A DNA stretch of 64,000 nucleotides. It comes from Anaeramoeba flamelloides. Taxonomy: Eukaryota; Metamonada; Anaeramoebidae. The position numbers and the translations under genes were made by a program. The stretch's first letter is position 1, and each line of letters starts with the position of its first letter. A model generated the notes under the pieces. That model made no database searches and had not been told where the DNA came from. It saw only the letters and a list, made by a program, of their open reading frames with translations. The stretch is from assembly GCA_027625915.1 (NCBI GenBank), contig JANTQA010000029.1, forward strand, positions 3,100,001 through 3,164,000, in the 5' to 3' direction. Of the stretch, positions 36,407-47,771 are shown piece after piece.

Positions 36407-36758
36407 TTAATGTTTTTTGTTTTATCAAAAATCAAAAAAAAAATAAAAAAGTAAATCAAAAAGAAAATTTCTATATATTTTTTTTTTTTAATTTGAAAGG
36501 TTACTCTCTGATGTGTGACTGTTTCAATTTCCTTTTAAGTGATTGTATTGATTTTTGGGCTTTAATTAAAAGTCGTTGATGTTCTTCAATGAGTTTGTCT
36601 TTTTTTGAAAGAATCTTTTTCCAATTTTTTTCATCATTCGATTCACCAGCACCCTATTCATTTTTTTTTTTCAAACAAAACACAACAGTTGTGATTTTAT
36701 TCGGTTAGAATTAAAAAGAAATTGAAAATAAAAAATGTCATACTCTTCTGGTTGTCAT
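32923..36758 (-). CDS. Long coiled-coil protein, about 1200 aa, three exons
   Basis: Exons (minus): 36744-36758 (15 nt, MTTRR, donor GTATGA), 36505-36653 (donor GTAACC) and 32923-36361; phases 0 and 2 fit and the sum is 1201 codons including the stop. The open frame running into A-rich DNA upstream of 36361 is intron, not exon. The protein is almost wholly heptad-like: residues about 20-530 (Glu/Lys/Asn-rich, repeated KENEELKKENEEL near 110-150), an acidic Asn/Asp linker about 545-600, and a second coiled coil about 620-930 containing a Trp-bearing island (FESQRIELKWKEHSGLV). A disordered Asn/Lys/Tyr-rich tail follows, and a final short helix EIQKLEDNFKLLEKKLNK. No signal peptide or membrane span. 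Golgin, centrosomal or tropomyosin-like scaffold roles are possible; composition alone cannot decide. Confidence 0.88.
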
Positions 36759-37164
36759 AAATTATGGGAAAAAATTATAATTGAAAATTGGATCTTGAAA
36801 AAAAATGATTTTAAAAATTTTGTGAATTTTTCACATTTCTATTGTATAGGCTTGAAAAAAGTTACTTTTTCAAAATAACAAAACATTTTTGGAAATAGAT
36901 ATACGTTATTAATTTTTTTAAATAAAATGATTATTTTATTTTTTTTAAGGTTTGAAATTCCTAAAAAAAAGAAAAACAGCTTATCGTGTGTAAAGTGTGA
37001 TTTTTGATTTTGAATCTCAATTGATCGATCTTCAACTTGGTATTAATTTAAATATTAGTTAAAAAAAGGATTTATTTTGATGTTTTTCTGAATTTATGAG
37101 TCCAAGTTGAATAAGTTGAAAGGTATATAATAAAAAAATTTAATTTTAAGGTTATCAATTTGAA

Positions 37165-37625
37165 TTTACCGTAATTTAAATAATGCCTTCCCAATCAATA
37201 TAATCCGTTTTTCAAAAAATAATCTCTGCTTTATTTTTCTTCTTATTCCAAGACAACATCCAATCGGCTACCAAATATATACCTAAGATCAAATCAATTG
37301 TGAATGTTAGGTTCTTGATATTTTCAATAAAATTTCACATTAGTTATGCAATTTGTTGAAAATTTTTCCATAATTTTCACAGTTTTTTAAAAGTTTTTTT
37401 TTTTTTGATCTAAATGTTTTCAAAAATTTCAGGTTTGATACTTTATTATTCGACTTTTTTTAAAATAAAAGAACTTTACGAAATCAATAACATATTTAAT
37501 TAGGGTTTATTGTCAGTTTCTTTGTTCATCTCATTAATAGCTCTTATATAACAAAAAAACACAATTTTTATTTTGAAACAAATCTTGAATTTTTCAATAA
37601 GCATTATTTTGACAAATGTGCATTA
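37165..37625. repeat. Dispersed repeat family R, copy 2
   Basis: Same-orientation partner of 27165-27665, almost exactly 10 kb away. The clearest shared stretch is ..CACA(C/A)TTTTTATTTTGAAAC near 37560-37580, preceded by CTTTACGAAATCAAT..ATATTTA.TT.GGGTTTATT. Confidence 0.6.
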
Positions 37626-37949
37626 ACTCATGACTCAATTACCCAAATATAAACAAAATTCATTATTTTAATTTAAAATAAAACACTATTAAAACCCATC
37701 TCAAGTTGAAGATCAATATAATAAGAACCAAAATAACATGACCTTAAACTTAAAACAAGATAATTATTTTTCAATCTTTCAGGATTGCAATACTAAAGTA
37801 CTATCTCAATTTTAAGTTATGGATGGTTGAAATAAAAGATATTGGTAGATAAATAATGATTTATAAAAAAGTGACAATCAAGGAAAGTAAAAATATTATA
37901 ATTTTGTGCTTTTTGAAGAAAATATGCAAAAAGAGTATTTATTCGAAAA

Positions 37950-38220
37950 CTTTAGGAAATTTTTGAAAAAAACAAGACAATATTACAATAAATTTACTGT
38001 TAATTGTGTTTTAAAAGAATCAAAATATCATACATCTTTCAAAAAAAAACACCCAATAATTAAAATAAATAATCAAAGTTCCCAATTCTAAAAGTGCCAA
38101 TAAATAATTTAAGCTTCTTTTCAAAATTAAAAATTTGTAAAGTTACATGATTTATTAAATCTTTTTTTGGAAAGTTGAATCAAATTTTTGATCACTTTAT
38201 TTTACAAAAAATAGTGGTTT
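37950..38220. repeat. Dispersed repeat family A, copy 3
   Basis: Upstream part overlaps a 61-codon plus-strand frame (37906-38091) whose sequence ..KYHTSFKKKHPI.. has a decayed counterpart in copy 2 (9290-9350). The right end carries the GGAAAGTTGAAT and TTTATTTTACAAAAAATAGT blocks. The family may therefore derive from the 3' end of an element with a short coding tail. Confidence 0.5.
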
Positions 38221-38379
38221 AACGCTTGGTTAACTTAATTTCCACTTTATATTCATATATATTAGTAGAAAGAAAAGAAAAAAGAATAAGTAATTTTTTT
38301 TTTTTTTCAAAGTGGTATATTTTTTCAAATTTAGATTTTACTTAACAATGCAAGATTTTAGTTGCATTATAACAGTCAC

Positions 38380-38572
38380 CCCCACCTTTAAGAAACAAAT
38401 TTGCAAGGAAATTTAAGGCACAAAAAGAATCTCAAATTAAGATACAAAATTAGGATTCTAGCAAAATAATTTCTTAAAAAAAAAATCCAAAAAAATTGCT
38501 TTAATTTGAGATTTTTTTTGTACCTTTAATTTTCGTTGCAAGTTTGTATCTTAAAAGTGGAACTAACTTTAT
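38380..38572. mobile_element. Tc1/mariner-type MITE, family M, copy 2
   Basis: Flanked by TA. The left end ACAGTCACCCCCACCTTTAA pairs imperfectly with the right end TTAAAAGTGGAACTAACTTT. Inner blocks AATTTAAGGCACAAAAAGAA and TCTCAAATTAAG are mirrored by TTTAATTTGAGATTTTTTTT and GTACCTTTAATTTTCG. The whole copy folds on itself. No coding capacity. Confidence 0.75.
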
Positions 38573-39219
38573 AAATTAAAAAAAAATATGCTATTTTTGA
38601 TCGGATTTAAAAAATATTCAAATATTCCTTATTCCCCAAGAAAATTTTTTGATATGTAAACTACAATTCAAAATTATCTACACATTTAAAAGGGTACAAA
38701 TAATCACAATTATTCAATTTCACATAAATTGGAAATAAATTTTGAATTTTTGTAAAATATGAAAATCAATTTTTTATCTTTTAGTTTTTGTTTTTTGTTA
38801 TCAATTTATTTTTTAAATTAAGTAACTTGTTTTGTTCAATCAAAAATTTTATCAACGATTGATATTATGCTAAAGTTGAGTTGTTCCAAATAGAAGAATC
38901 CAAATAAAATTAGTTGGTAGTCTCTAATCTTTTGATAGATCATTATTCATAATAGAATTTTAAAAAAATTTACCGATCACTTTTTTTGTTTTGCTCTCTC
39001 CAAAATTTTTAACACACTGATGATTTATTTGTATTGATAATTATTTATTTTTTGTTATGTGAGTATTGTAATTTATTAAAAGGTGTTAATATTCCAATTA
39101 GCGAATGATTCTAATTTGGTATTTCTTTGAGAATTGATTAAATAAGTTTTTTTTTTTTTCATGATATTCGAAATACAATATTAAATTTCTTAAATACTTA
39201 AAATAAAATCAAATCCAAT

Positions 39220-40730
39220 AAGGAAAATAGAAATGATAAAATATACATTGTAATGATTGATATAGCTAAATTTTTGGACTCAATCAATTTTAAAATAATT
39301 AGAAAAACATTAAAAAAATTATTTTAAATAAAATTATTCAAAAATTTTTATTAAAATAATATCAAGGAAGAAGACTTGTTATATTCCAAGGATTTTTTGT
39401 GTCTCCTATTTTATTTGCTCTAATTTCTCATTTTCTTTTATTAAAAATTATACCATTAACAAACAATTACAAATGTTTAAAGATGATTTAATATTAATTA
39501 TAAAAGCAAATAAAAATTATTTCAATCAAAACTTAAATTCTATATAAGAAATTATTATCCAATTTAGGTTAAAACCTAATAAAGATAAAACAGTTGGATC
39601 GAAAGATTTAAAAAAAAATTAAATATTTAGGTATTTATTGAGATAAAATCTCACATATAGTCTATATTTTAAAAAAATCAAAAGAGACGTTCAATAGATT
39701 TAAACAACAATTTAACAACAATTCTCTTAGCAATAACTTGAAAATAAGATTATTTAAATATTTTATATTAAGCCAATTAATATATGGATTAGAAATTTTT
39801 AATTATGGAATAAAAACCTTAAATTACTTAAATTCTTGGATTAATTTATGTATTACTGAAATATGTAAAATAAACAAATACTCGCCAATTATTATTTACA
39901 AAAGAGAATTTAAAATAGAAAATATGATAATTTTGGTTAATAAAAAAAAATTCAAATTCAAAAAATAATTAAAAAATCATCTCTACCTTATTTGGAAAAA
40001 TTAATAGAATTTAACCAACGAATTAACAATAAAATCAATTGGAATTCAAAAGATTTATTTGAATTGAAAGAAGAAATTTATAAATATACATATAATGAAT
40101 TATTGAATTCGAAGAGCTAAAAGGGTTGTTAGATTTTTTTTTAATTTGAGAAATAAAAAGAAAATTTTAGAAATTTTCAGTTTATTTCTTGAATTGAAAA
40201 AAAGGGTCTTTAGCTTTTCCAGAATTCAAAAAAAAATGAGCAAAATCATTGATTTTTCTCAATCCCTTTGAATTCTGGAAAATCTAGGAATTGAAGACAC
40301 TCTACAGAAATATTTTAAAATAATAAAATATCAAAACTCTTTATTGAAAACTCAAAAATATTTAAGTTATCCTTGAAGCTCAACAATCCTAAAAGTCAGA
40401 AAATTTACTAATTTCCTAAACAGATACTATTATAGAATAAATGAAAACTCAAATAAATTTTATCCTTTATGTTTAAAAATATGAATTTAAAAAAATAATA
40501 GAAAATATTAATCATTTTTTATGGGCATGTCTTCCTTGTAAAAAAAAATAGAATAATTTTTCATAACAAATTAAAAGAATTAAATCTTAATGAATTGTTT
40601 TTAAATTGTGATAGTTTGTAATTATTTTCATTAATCAATAATCGTGAAATCTATGATTTTAGGTTTAAATTTCTGTAAGGGGGTTTAAGTCGAAGGGTAA
40701 CTTGTGTGTACGCCAAATTTCAAAATTAGG
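39220..40730 (+). mobile_element. LINE (non-LTR retrotransposon) relic, copy L3, best preserved
   Basis: Reverse-transcriptase blocks appear in order on the plus strand in interrupted frames: MIDIAKFLDSINFKIIRK (39259, motif with the first Asp), QGFFVSPILFALISHF (39388, the QGxPLSPLLF block), DDLILIIKAN (39484, catalytic DD), LKPNKDKTVG (39570), KYLGIYWDK (39618), then SQLIYGLEIFNYG (39768). After that come SLPYLEKLIEFNQRINNKIN (about 39980), the P repeat (40130-40310), and KYLSYP../KFTNFLNRYYYRINENSNKF with a damaged zinc-knuckle (PLCLK). It lacks the 5' end and any ORF1 or endonuclease and is inactive. Not LTR-type: no terminal repeats, protease or integrase seen. Confidence 0.8.
40130..40310. 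repeat. Palindromic repeat family P, inside LINE L3
   Basis: Two palindromes: 40135-40200 (TTTTTTTTAATTTGAGAAAT../..GAATTGAAAAAAAGG) and 40208-40290 (CTTTTCCAGAATTCAAAAAA with TTTGAATTCTGGAAAATCTA). It sits directly after codons for ELLNSK, the same junction as in LINE copy L2. Confidence 0.8.
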
Positions 40731-42059
40731 GTAAAACTTTTTTATTCTTATTTTTTTCTTTTTTCACTTGTCCACCAAAAAATAAAATTATTAAACTATA
40801 TTTTTATTTATTAAGCTATATTTGATATTATCTCTAAACACTTTAGTAAATTACATAATTATTCAAAAAAAAAAACAAATAAAAAAATTTTTTCCGATGA
40901 AAAAACTGCCACTATTTTTGAAATTTGGCTTAATTTACACTTCTTCAAAAATAAAAAAAATAAAAAAAGTTTTTTTTTCTCCACGAGTTAAATTTTATTT
41001 GGTTAAAATTTTTGAATTGGGATTTATAATAATTTTTTTATTTTTGAAGGGTTAACTAATAATATTTTCTTATTTTCCAATTCCCAATTAAAAAGAAGAA
41101 AATTATAATATTACTATCAAATAATAAAAAATTTTGGAAATACACTTTTTGAAAATTTTTAAAAATCAAAAATAAGACTTAAACTAAATAAAAACCACCA
41201 ATGCTCAAGCAATAACCCATTATTTGTTCTCATTTATCTCTGGGTATTGTTAATTTTCTAACCAAATTCAGAATTTATAATTATTTTGAGAAAAAAATCA
41301 TTTTTTAATAATATCACTGATCTTTCATTTTGAATCTATCAAAAAAAAAATAATAATTTATTTTTTATTATGGTATAAAAGTGTGAATTCCACTTTATAT
41401 TCCCTTTTATTTTTATTCATTTTTATTTATTTTTATTTATTTTTATTTATTTTTATAATTTTAAAACTAAAAGTATATTTTTTACAATTTTTGAAATATA
41501 AAAATGATTTTAAACCGGTCTTAGTTCTAAAAATGATTCATTGATATTTAATAATACATTTTGTTGGGGGATGCAAATACATCGTTTCTATTTAAAGAGT
41601 ATATTCCTATTTTTTTTAAATAACGACCAAGACTTGTGTGTGTTCATATTTTCTAACATAAAGGTCAAATTTATTTTAATTTTTATTTTTTACATAATAA
41701 TATATATATATAAGGAATTAGCAAATTTCCTGAAATTTAAAGTTGTTCAACTTGGTAATAATTTTAATATTTTTGGGTATTAAATGAATTTTTTTTCAAG
41801 TGTACAATATTTTTGTGGGGTAGTGTTGAGTAGATGTTTTTGCAGGATTAAAAAAATCAAAGTAAAATCAAGATTTAATTATATTATTGTTTAGCATTTA
41901 TAAATACAATGTTTTAAATAGCCCATTGAATTCGATAATCAGTCGTGTGTGTGTATGTGTGTGTATGTCTTATTTTAGTTTAATTAAATTTTTGAATATA
42001 ATAAATTTGATTAATTTTTAGTCAAGGTAATGTTATTAATTTTTCTAAATAATAGAGGT

Positions 42060-43330
42060 TTTGATGATATCATGTTTAAGTCGTGATAAAGTTACAAAAA
42101 TCGCGATAATTTTTATCATATCACAATATTTTAGAAAATTGTGATTTTTTTATCATTACATTAATATAATAAATCACTATATTAACAATAAAATCACAAT
42201 ACATATTATAAAATCGTGATAAATGTCAAAATATCGCAATATAAAGGTAATCTCGATCTAAAAGTTGATTGGTTTTTGCTAATTGGGCAATATTTTTACA
42301 AATATTTTTTTTTGATCAAAAAATAGATTAAATGGTAAAAAAGTTATTCTTTGAAATAACAACAAAAAAGATTCTTGATCCAATCAAGTAACAGATCAAA
42401 GAGTTTTATTGTGTTTTCATTTTATTTAGTTGACTAACCTATCGTTCCTTTTAGATCAACGACAATAAGAACTAAAGAGAGATGAATAATAACCCCGTCA
42501 ATCATGGTATTGTAAATTGCTTTGAATAATTTGCTTCTAAAACAACCAGCGCTTTTTCCATTCTTTAAAGAATGTGATCTTGGGTTAAAAGATTTTCTAT
42601 ATACTCAGAAAGCTAAAATGAGTTGGGTAACTTTTCAAAAGCTTTCACAACAACTTGCCAGATGATCACCAATTATGTAGATTTTTTGTACAATTGTTAT
42701 CTTCTTTTTATTCCTCTTTGAGCATCTTTGAATTGAACAAAAAACATAACTAGCGCCTAGAGGTTTTTGTTTGACCGATCACCAATACGAAGGAAAATTA
42801 CTCTTTTTTCTTTTTGGTTATATAAAATTGTGAAGGTGACAACTCCAATTTAAGAATAAAAATATCTATTTTATATTCAAGCGTATATTGAAAAGGATAA
42901 TTATTGGTATAATCATAAAATTGATTTGAGATTTTATATTTTGTTAAAAAAAATGTGAAAAGAATAATTTTTTTTTCCACTACAAACAAACTAATTGCCG
43001 CTTATCAAAGATTTTTTTCTTTAACTTCTTTCAAATACTTGTAGATAATTCACAATACTAAAAAAGACCTTCAAAGATTTTTTTTTTTTTTTTTGAGGGG
43101 GGTCGGGGGGGGGGGGTGTTGTAAAAGCTCAAGGCTTTGTAAAAGTCAAGAGATTTTTTTAAGATGATTTCTATAAAAGTATTTTTCATTTTTTGTGAGA
43201 ATTATTTTATCGTGATAATATGAAGTATTGCGATTTTATGATTTTTTGTGATAAAGGGGGACTAATTGCCAATTTTTTACTACTTTCGCGATTTTATGGT
43301 TGATATAATGATGATATATGGTATCATTAA
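42060..43330. repeat. Region bounded by inverted TCGTGATAA-rich blocks
   Basis: 42065-42250 is full of TCGTGATAAA, TCGCGATAAT and ATCACAATAC words. 43195-43330 carries the inverse (TTATCGTGATAATATGAAGT, TTGCGATTTTATG, TTGTGATAAA). The spacer has a more balanced composition and short coding-like words (FLYTQKAKMSWVTFQKLSQQ near 42595-42655, helix-turn-helix-like, vaguely reminiscent of PIF/Harbinger transposases). It may be a decayed DNA transposon with subterminal repeats. Weak evidence. Confidence 0.3.
43095..43118. other. G-rich run, quadruplex-prone
   Basis: A T run is followed by GAGGGGGGTC and then twelve or more G. It is one of the few G-rich points in the window and is capable of quadruplex formation on the plus strand. 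Confidence 0.65.
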
Positions 43331-43870
43331 AGCCTTTATTATTACATAAAAAAAAAGGGATACAATGTGCTCAATTTCCTAAGTGTGTAATCAACTTATT
43401 TTTGGGTCATTAATAAAATTCCCAAATAAAAATTTTGGAATCCTGGTGTGGGGAGCCGTAGAGGGGCATCAAGTGCCTAGGTTTTCTTGAGATTTTCTGT
43501 TTTATTTGTAAAATAAAATAGAAACCCATAAAAACCCCTGGAAAACTTCAAAAATAAACAGAAAACTCAAGAAAACCTAAGAGGGGGTTTTCAGAATTCA
43601 AAAGAATGGAGAAAAATAATAATTTTTACTCAATTCTTTTAAATTCTGGAAAATCTCGGCATTTAATAACAAATAAGAGGATTTAATAACCTCTCCCTTA
43701 AATTATAAAAAAAAATCATTAAATTTTTTTTTTATTATTGAGCAGGGGTGATTCAACAAAATTACATACTGTTAAATTTCCCAGAATTAAAAAGGGTGGA
43801 GTAAAATCATAGATTATATTCAATTATTTTGAATTCTGGAAAACCACCATTAGTTTTTTTTTAAAATTTA
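43330..43870. repeat. Palindromic repeat family P, stand-alone copy with matching flank
   Basis: The left flank (43340-43480) aligns with 59155-59285, including ATTAATAAAATTCCCAAATA and CCGTAGAGGGGCATCAAGTG versus CCGTAGAGTGTCATCAAGTG. Then come P palindromes at 43490-43585, 43590-43665 and 43775-43850, with a shared tail (TTAATAACCTCTCCCTTAAA versus TTAATAACACCCCCCTTAAA). This defines a repeat unit of roughly 450-500 bp independent of any LINE. Confidence 0.7.
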
Positions 43871-45394
43871 AGGGGGTAGCCATGATAAAGGAAAATTTTT
43901 CACTTTTTTGCATTTCTGAAGAGGATCAGAAAATAACAATTTTTACTTGGGCTATAACTCATTGATTTTTATTATTTAAAGTACTTCATTCATTGGATTT
44001 TTTGAATTTTTTTTTCAAAGTCTCAAAGAAATTGTCACAATAGAATGTTGAGTTTAATTGCTTAAAATAGTGTTTCAAATGTTGAATGACCTATATTTTG
44101 TTCTTATCTCAGACTTCTATTGTGACATTTAATTATTTCATTTTTTATTTTTTCATCATTTTTGAATTTTTTTAATCATTGCAGCAAAAAGCAATTAGAA
44201 ATTTTTTTTATCAGTGGTATTGGGGATAAAAGGATTTTGTTTAAAAGGGACAATAACATTACAATAGAGAGAATCAAAAAAAGAAATATGCATGTGGCTT
44301 AAATAACTAGAAGGATTCCAAAAATATAATAATTTTCACAAAACATTACTTTTTAGGGTTTTAAATAGTTGGATTTGGTGGAATTGGAGAAGTGAATATG
44401 ATTATATTTTATCAAATTTTAAATGAAAAAATAGCTATAAGTTGTATTCTAAGAATATAAAATTATCTTCTCCCAAAAAAAACTAAATCCCATTCCAAAA
44501 ATTTGGAAACATCAGAAAATCAAAAATAAGAAAATAAAAACACACTTTATTATATTTTCACAAACGTAATATAAAACCGCATTTAAGTAACATAGTATTA
44601 ACGTTTTTATAAGTAATTGTTTTCATCCAGATAAAAAAAAACCATAGAAAACGAAAAAAATCAAAACAATGAGTTCAAAAATAAGAAAACAAGCAGAACA
44701 AAAAATATATTGGTAGATTTGTTTAAATTACATCAACAATTGTTGATAGATCAATTGATAAGATACCATTGACCAATTGTATGCAATTTTCTAATTTAAT
44801 AAACTCAGCACTATCATTCTATCAACCATTGAAAAAAAAATTCGAGATCTATACGAAACAGATTTAGTAAATCGAAAAAAACAAAATGAAAACAAAAACA
44901 AAACAGACTAAAAATGAAATAGTTTCTAAAATCAAATATTACTTCCAAATTGATTGTAAAGTATATTATTGTTATTCTTTCAACTGTTTAAACAATGCCC
45001 AAATTTTTGGGGTTAAGTTTATTTATATTTATATATATATAATATAAAACTATTTTATCAATATATTCTCTTTTTTTTTATTGTTGAACATTACTAAAAA
45101 AAAAAAATATCAAATAATTTTTTTAAAAAAATTTTTAGAGAATCTACGATCATACGCCACTCTATTAAAATACTCTTGTCTCATCCCTCTCAAATTTTTG
45201 TGATGTCTTATGGTTTAGCTACTCCCTTAAGAAATTAAAAGACAATTGAAGAAATGTTCTTTTTATTTCCCAAAGTAAAAAAAACCTAGACACTTGACTG
45301 TACTTCCTAAAACTCTAAAATTGTATTCCAGGTTTTTTATCCTAACTATAATGAAGACTGGGTTACCACTCAGTGGATATTTTTTCTTTATAAA

Positions 45395-45660
45395 TTAATT
45401 AGAAACAATTTCAGGAAATTGAATAAATATTTGTGAATAAAATAGATGATAAATTTTTTTAGATCTTCACAGATTCAATATTTGATTTATTTTTATGATT
45501 GTATTTTTAAAATAAGATTAAAAGTTACATGGTTGTTTATTTATACAGACCATCTTGGAGATTACTAAATATGAGATTTTCTTCAAAAATTAAATTTTTT
45601 ATAAATTTTTCTTTTTCTGAATTTGATCCAAAAATACAACAAAAGAGGATCTTTATCTTT
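45395..45660. repeat. Weak partner of the 3960-4200 segment
   Basis: GATCTTCACAGATTCAATAT.., TTTTAAAATAAGATTA and ATTACTAAATATGAGATTTT match GATCTTCTTAGATTCAGTAT.., ATCAAAATAAGATTA and ATTACTCATAGTGAGATTTC at 4050-4170 in the same order. Probably an old dispersed repeat, possibly an extension of family A. Confidence 0.35.
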
Positions 45661-45838
45661 TGTGACTGAAAATGCCATTGGGAAAATGATTTCTTTTAAA
45701 ATGATAACTCCTCTCTCTAAAGTTGATAAATCAAGTTGTGTGTTGGGTTTAATTGTATACTTGTGTAAATAATTATTCTACAACCTTTGTGATTAAAAAC
45801 AAATAAGGGTTACTCGTCACTTAAAAAGAGAAGATCAG

Positions 45839-47500
45839 TCAAAAGGATTCCAGGCCTGTCTTCAATTTTGCAAAAGAAATCTGAAACAATCCTATTACTT
45901 GAATTGTTGATGTTTTTTCAATTTCTCTCACAGTGCCCTTTGTTTTTCCAACAAGAAAGTACAATACGGGTCTTGGTATGTAAAAAAAAAAAAACTAAAA
46001 ATTTCATTGCCGCTATTTGAGAGAATTCAAATCAAAAACATAACACACACAAACCTAAAATTCGAGAAAAAAAACAAATCCAATTTTCATTTACTGAACT
46101 TTTTTTTTTGATCTTGTCTCTGTATCAATCTTTGTGTTTTTCAAAAATTGAAAAAATTGAAAAAATAGAAAAAATAATGGCAAAGTGAAAAAACAAAAAC
46201 TCATTTACACAAAAAACGAGTAAAGTAGGTTTGGTTCACTTGAAATTTCATATACTCTATATTGTTCAATTCCAGGTAAATCTCAAAAGACCTTTTGGAA
46301 AACCCAATTTTTTGGATATACCAATTTTCTTTCCAACCAATATTTCGAAAAAATGCTTTGTTTTTTTTTTTTCAATAAAGTAATAAATTTCTTCTTGTAT
46401 TTGTTTCTAATTGAAGACAATTCGACAATTTGAAGAAATCCCTTTAGTCGTCTTGTGGCTTGAAATACAAAACTTGACAATGAAGAAGAAGTGAAAATTT
46501 GAACCAATTCTTTTATCAAAAACAAGTGTGAATTTATTTGGGTTTCTTATAATAAAATTTTCCTTTTACTTTTTCTCCAATTCAACAAGAATTTTGATTG
46601 TTCTCAAGTTCCTTTTGTTATTTGTTTCGAAAAGTGAATGCAAGTTAAAAAGTAAAATTATTGAACAAAACTTTTTTCTACTGTCTTTTATTTTTTTCAC
46701 AAGTCAAAATTCCATTAAACAATAAAACTAAACCCATAAATGCTGTTAGCTGTATTACGTGTGTTTAAACTGGGAAATTTTATTCACCTAACCAAAATAA
46801 ATTTCCATTTATCAATTGATCTGTTTTTTTTTTTAAATAAAACAAACCTATTTCAATAAAAAAAAAAGGTAATTTTTTAAATATTTTTCTCAAAGAATTG
46901 AAAAAAATTGTCGAACCAATCAATGGAATTAGTATTTGGAAACATTCACAAAAGATTATTTTGAAACTTGTCTTCATTTTTCGGAAAACTGATTAATTTT
47001 AGAAATTATAACAAAACAGAACCTAAAATCTTCTCTAATGAGAGAATTACAAAACAAAAATTGGTTATTGGCTCTTGTGATTGTAAAATGTATGGAAATT
47101 TCAGAAAAAATGTTTATCGATATTTTCTTCTGTGATCTTTCCTTCGAACAAAGAGCAAACAAATCATTTTGATTCCCATTTCGCCACTAAAAGATAATGA
47201 GTTGACAGTGAACTGTTTTAATTTCCCCGCTTAAGAGTTGATTTTCGATTCTTTTTTACACAAAAAACACTATTACTTTTCGAATTCTTTTACTTCAAAA
47301 AAGACCGAAATTTTTGGGTTCAAAGTGGCGAAAACTGATGACAAATCCTCTTCCCAATTTGTTTAATCTTTTAGGCAGAAAAAACTTTTTCTACTATCCA
47401 CAATATGACTATATTTTTTTGATAAACAAAAATCAACCAGCTTTCTTCAACAAGAAGATTTTCTTTCGAGTTTTTCGAAATTTGCTTTAAAGAGATCGAA
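45839..47500 (-). CDS. Coding-like minus-strand stretch, exon structure unresolved
   Basis: Several protein-like minus-strand segments in somewhat more G+C-rich DNA: 47430-47495 (KQISKNSKENLLVEESW), 47275-47345 (DLSSVFATLNPKISVFFEVK, donor GTAATA), 47000-47185 (acceptor TTTTAG; ISINIFSEISIHFTITRANN), 46370-46525 (helical, FQATRRLKGFLQIVELSSIR), and a last-exon-like piece 45839-45971 (LYFLVGKTKGTVREIEKTST) ending in TGA. I could not join them into one phase-consistent gene, and some windows are open on both strands. Divergent with the ABCG gene, whose start is under 300 bp from the nearest piece. Family unknown. Confidence 0.3.
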
Positions 47501-47771
47501 AAAACATATTTATTGAAAATCAAGAAAAAAAATTACAAAATCACTCAGCGCTTAACAGCCAAAATATAGAACCAAAAACATTTTCTCTTTTTATTGGTTT
47601 GTTCAATAGAATTTCATTTTTTTTTTGATTATTTTTCTTTTTTGTTAAATCAAAAATTTTTTTCTTATTTTTGTCTCTTCCTCTCTTTAAACAACCCTTT
47701 TCTTTTTTTAAATAATAAATCAATCAGGCTTGTTTTCCAAGACATTCAAATTTTGATTTCAAAACAAAAAA

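Larger units (their letters stand above)
36759..47771. other. 11-kb gene-poor region with mobile-element relics
   Basis: Contains family R copy 2, family A copy 3, MITE M copy 2, LINE L3 with an embedded P repeat, a (TTTTTATTTA)n tract at 41400-41455, an inverted-repeat region 42.06-43.33 kb with a long G run, P repeats 43.33-43.87 kb, a TGTCACAATAGAA hairpin (44034-44128), and a coding-like minus-strand stretch 45.84-47.50 kb directly upstream of the divergent ABCG gene. Confidence 0.5.

Noticed and set aside
32923-36459. Upstream extension of the coiled-coil frame starting MIYFFIFFLIF
   Set aside because: This part is the T/A-rich intron read through. A phase-matched acceptor at 36361 and two upstream exons give a better N terminus.
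39220-40730. LTR retrotransposon or viral origin for the reverse-transcriptase relic
   Set aside because: Motif order, zinc-knuckle C terminus, A-rich 3' tails and absence of terminal repeats, integrase, protease or capsid fit a non-LTR LINE.
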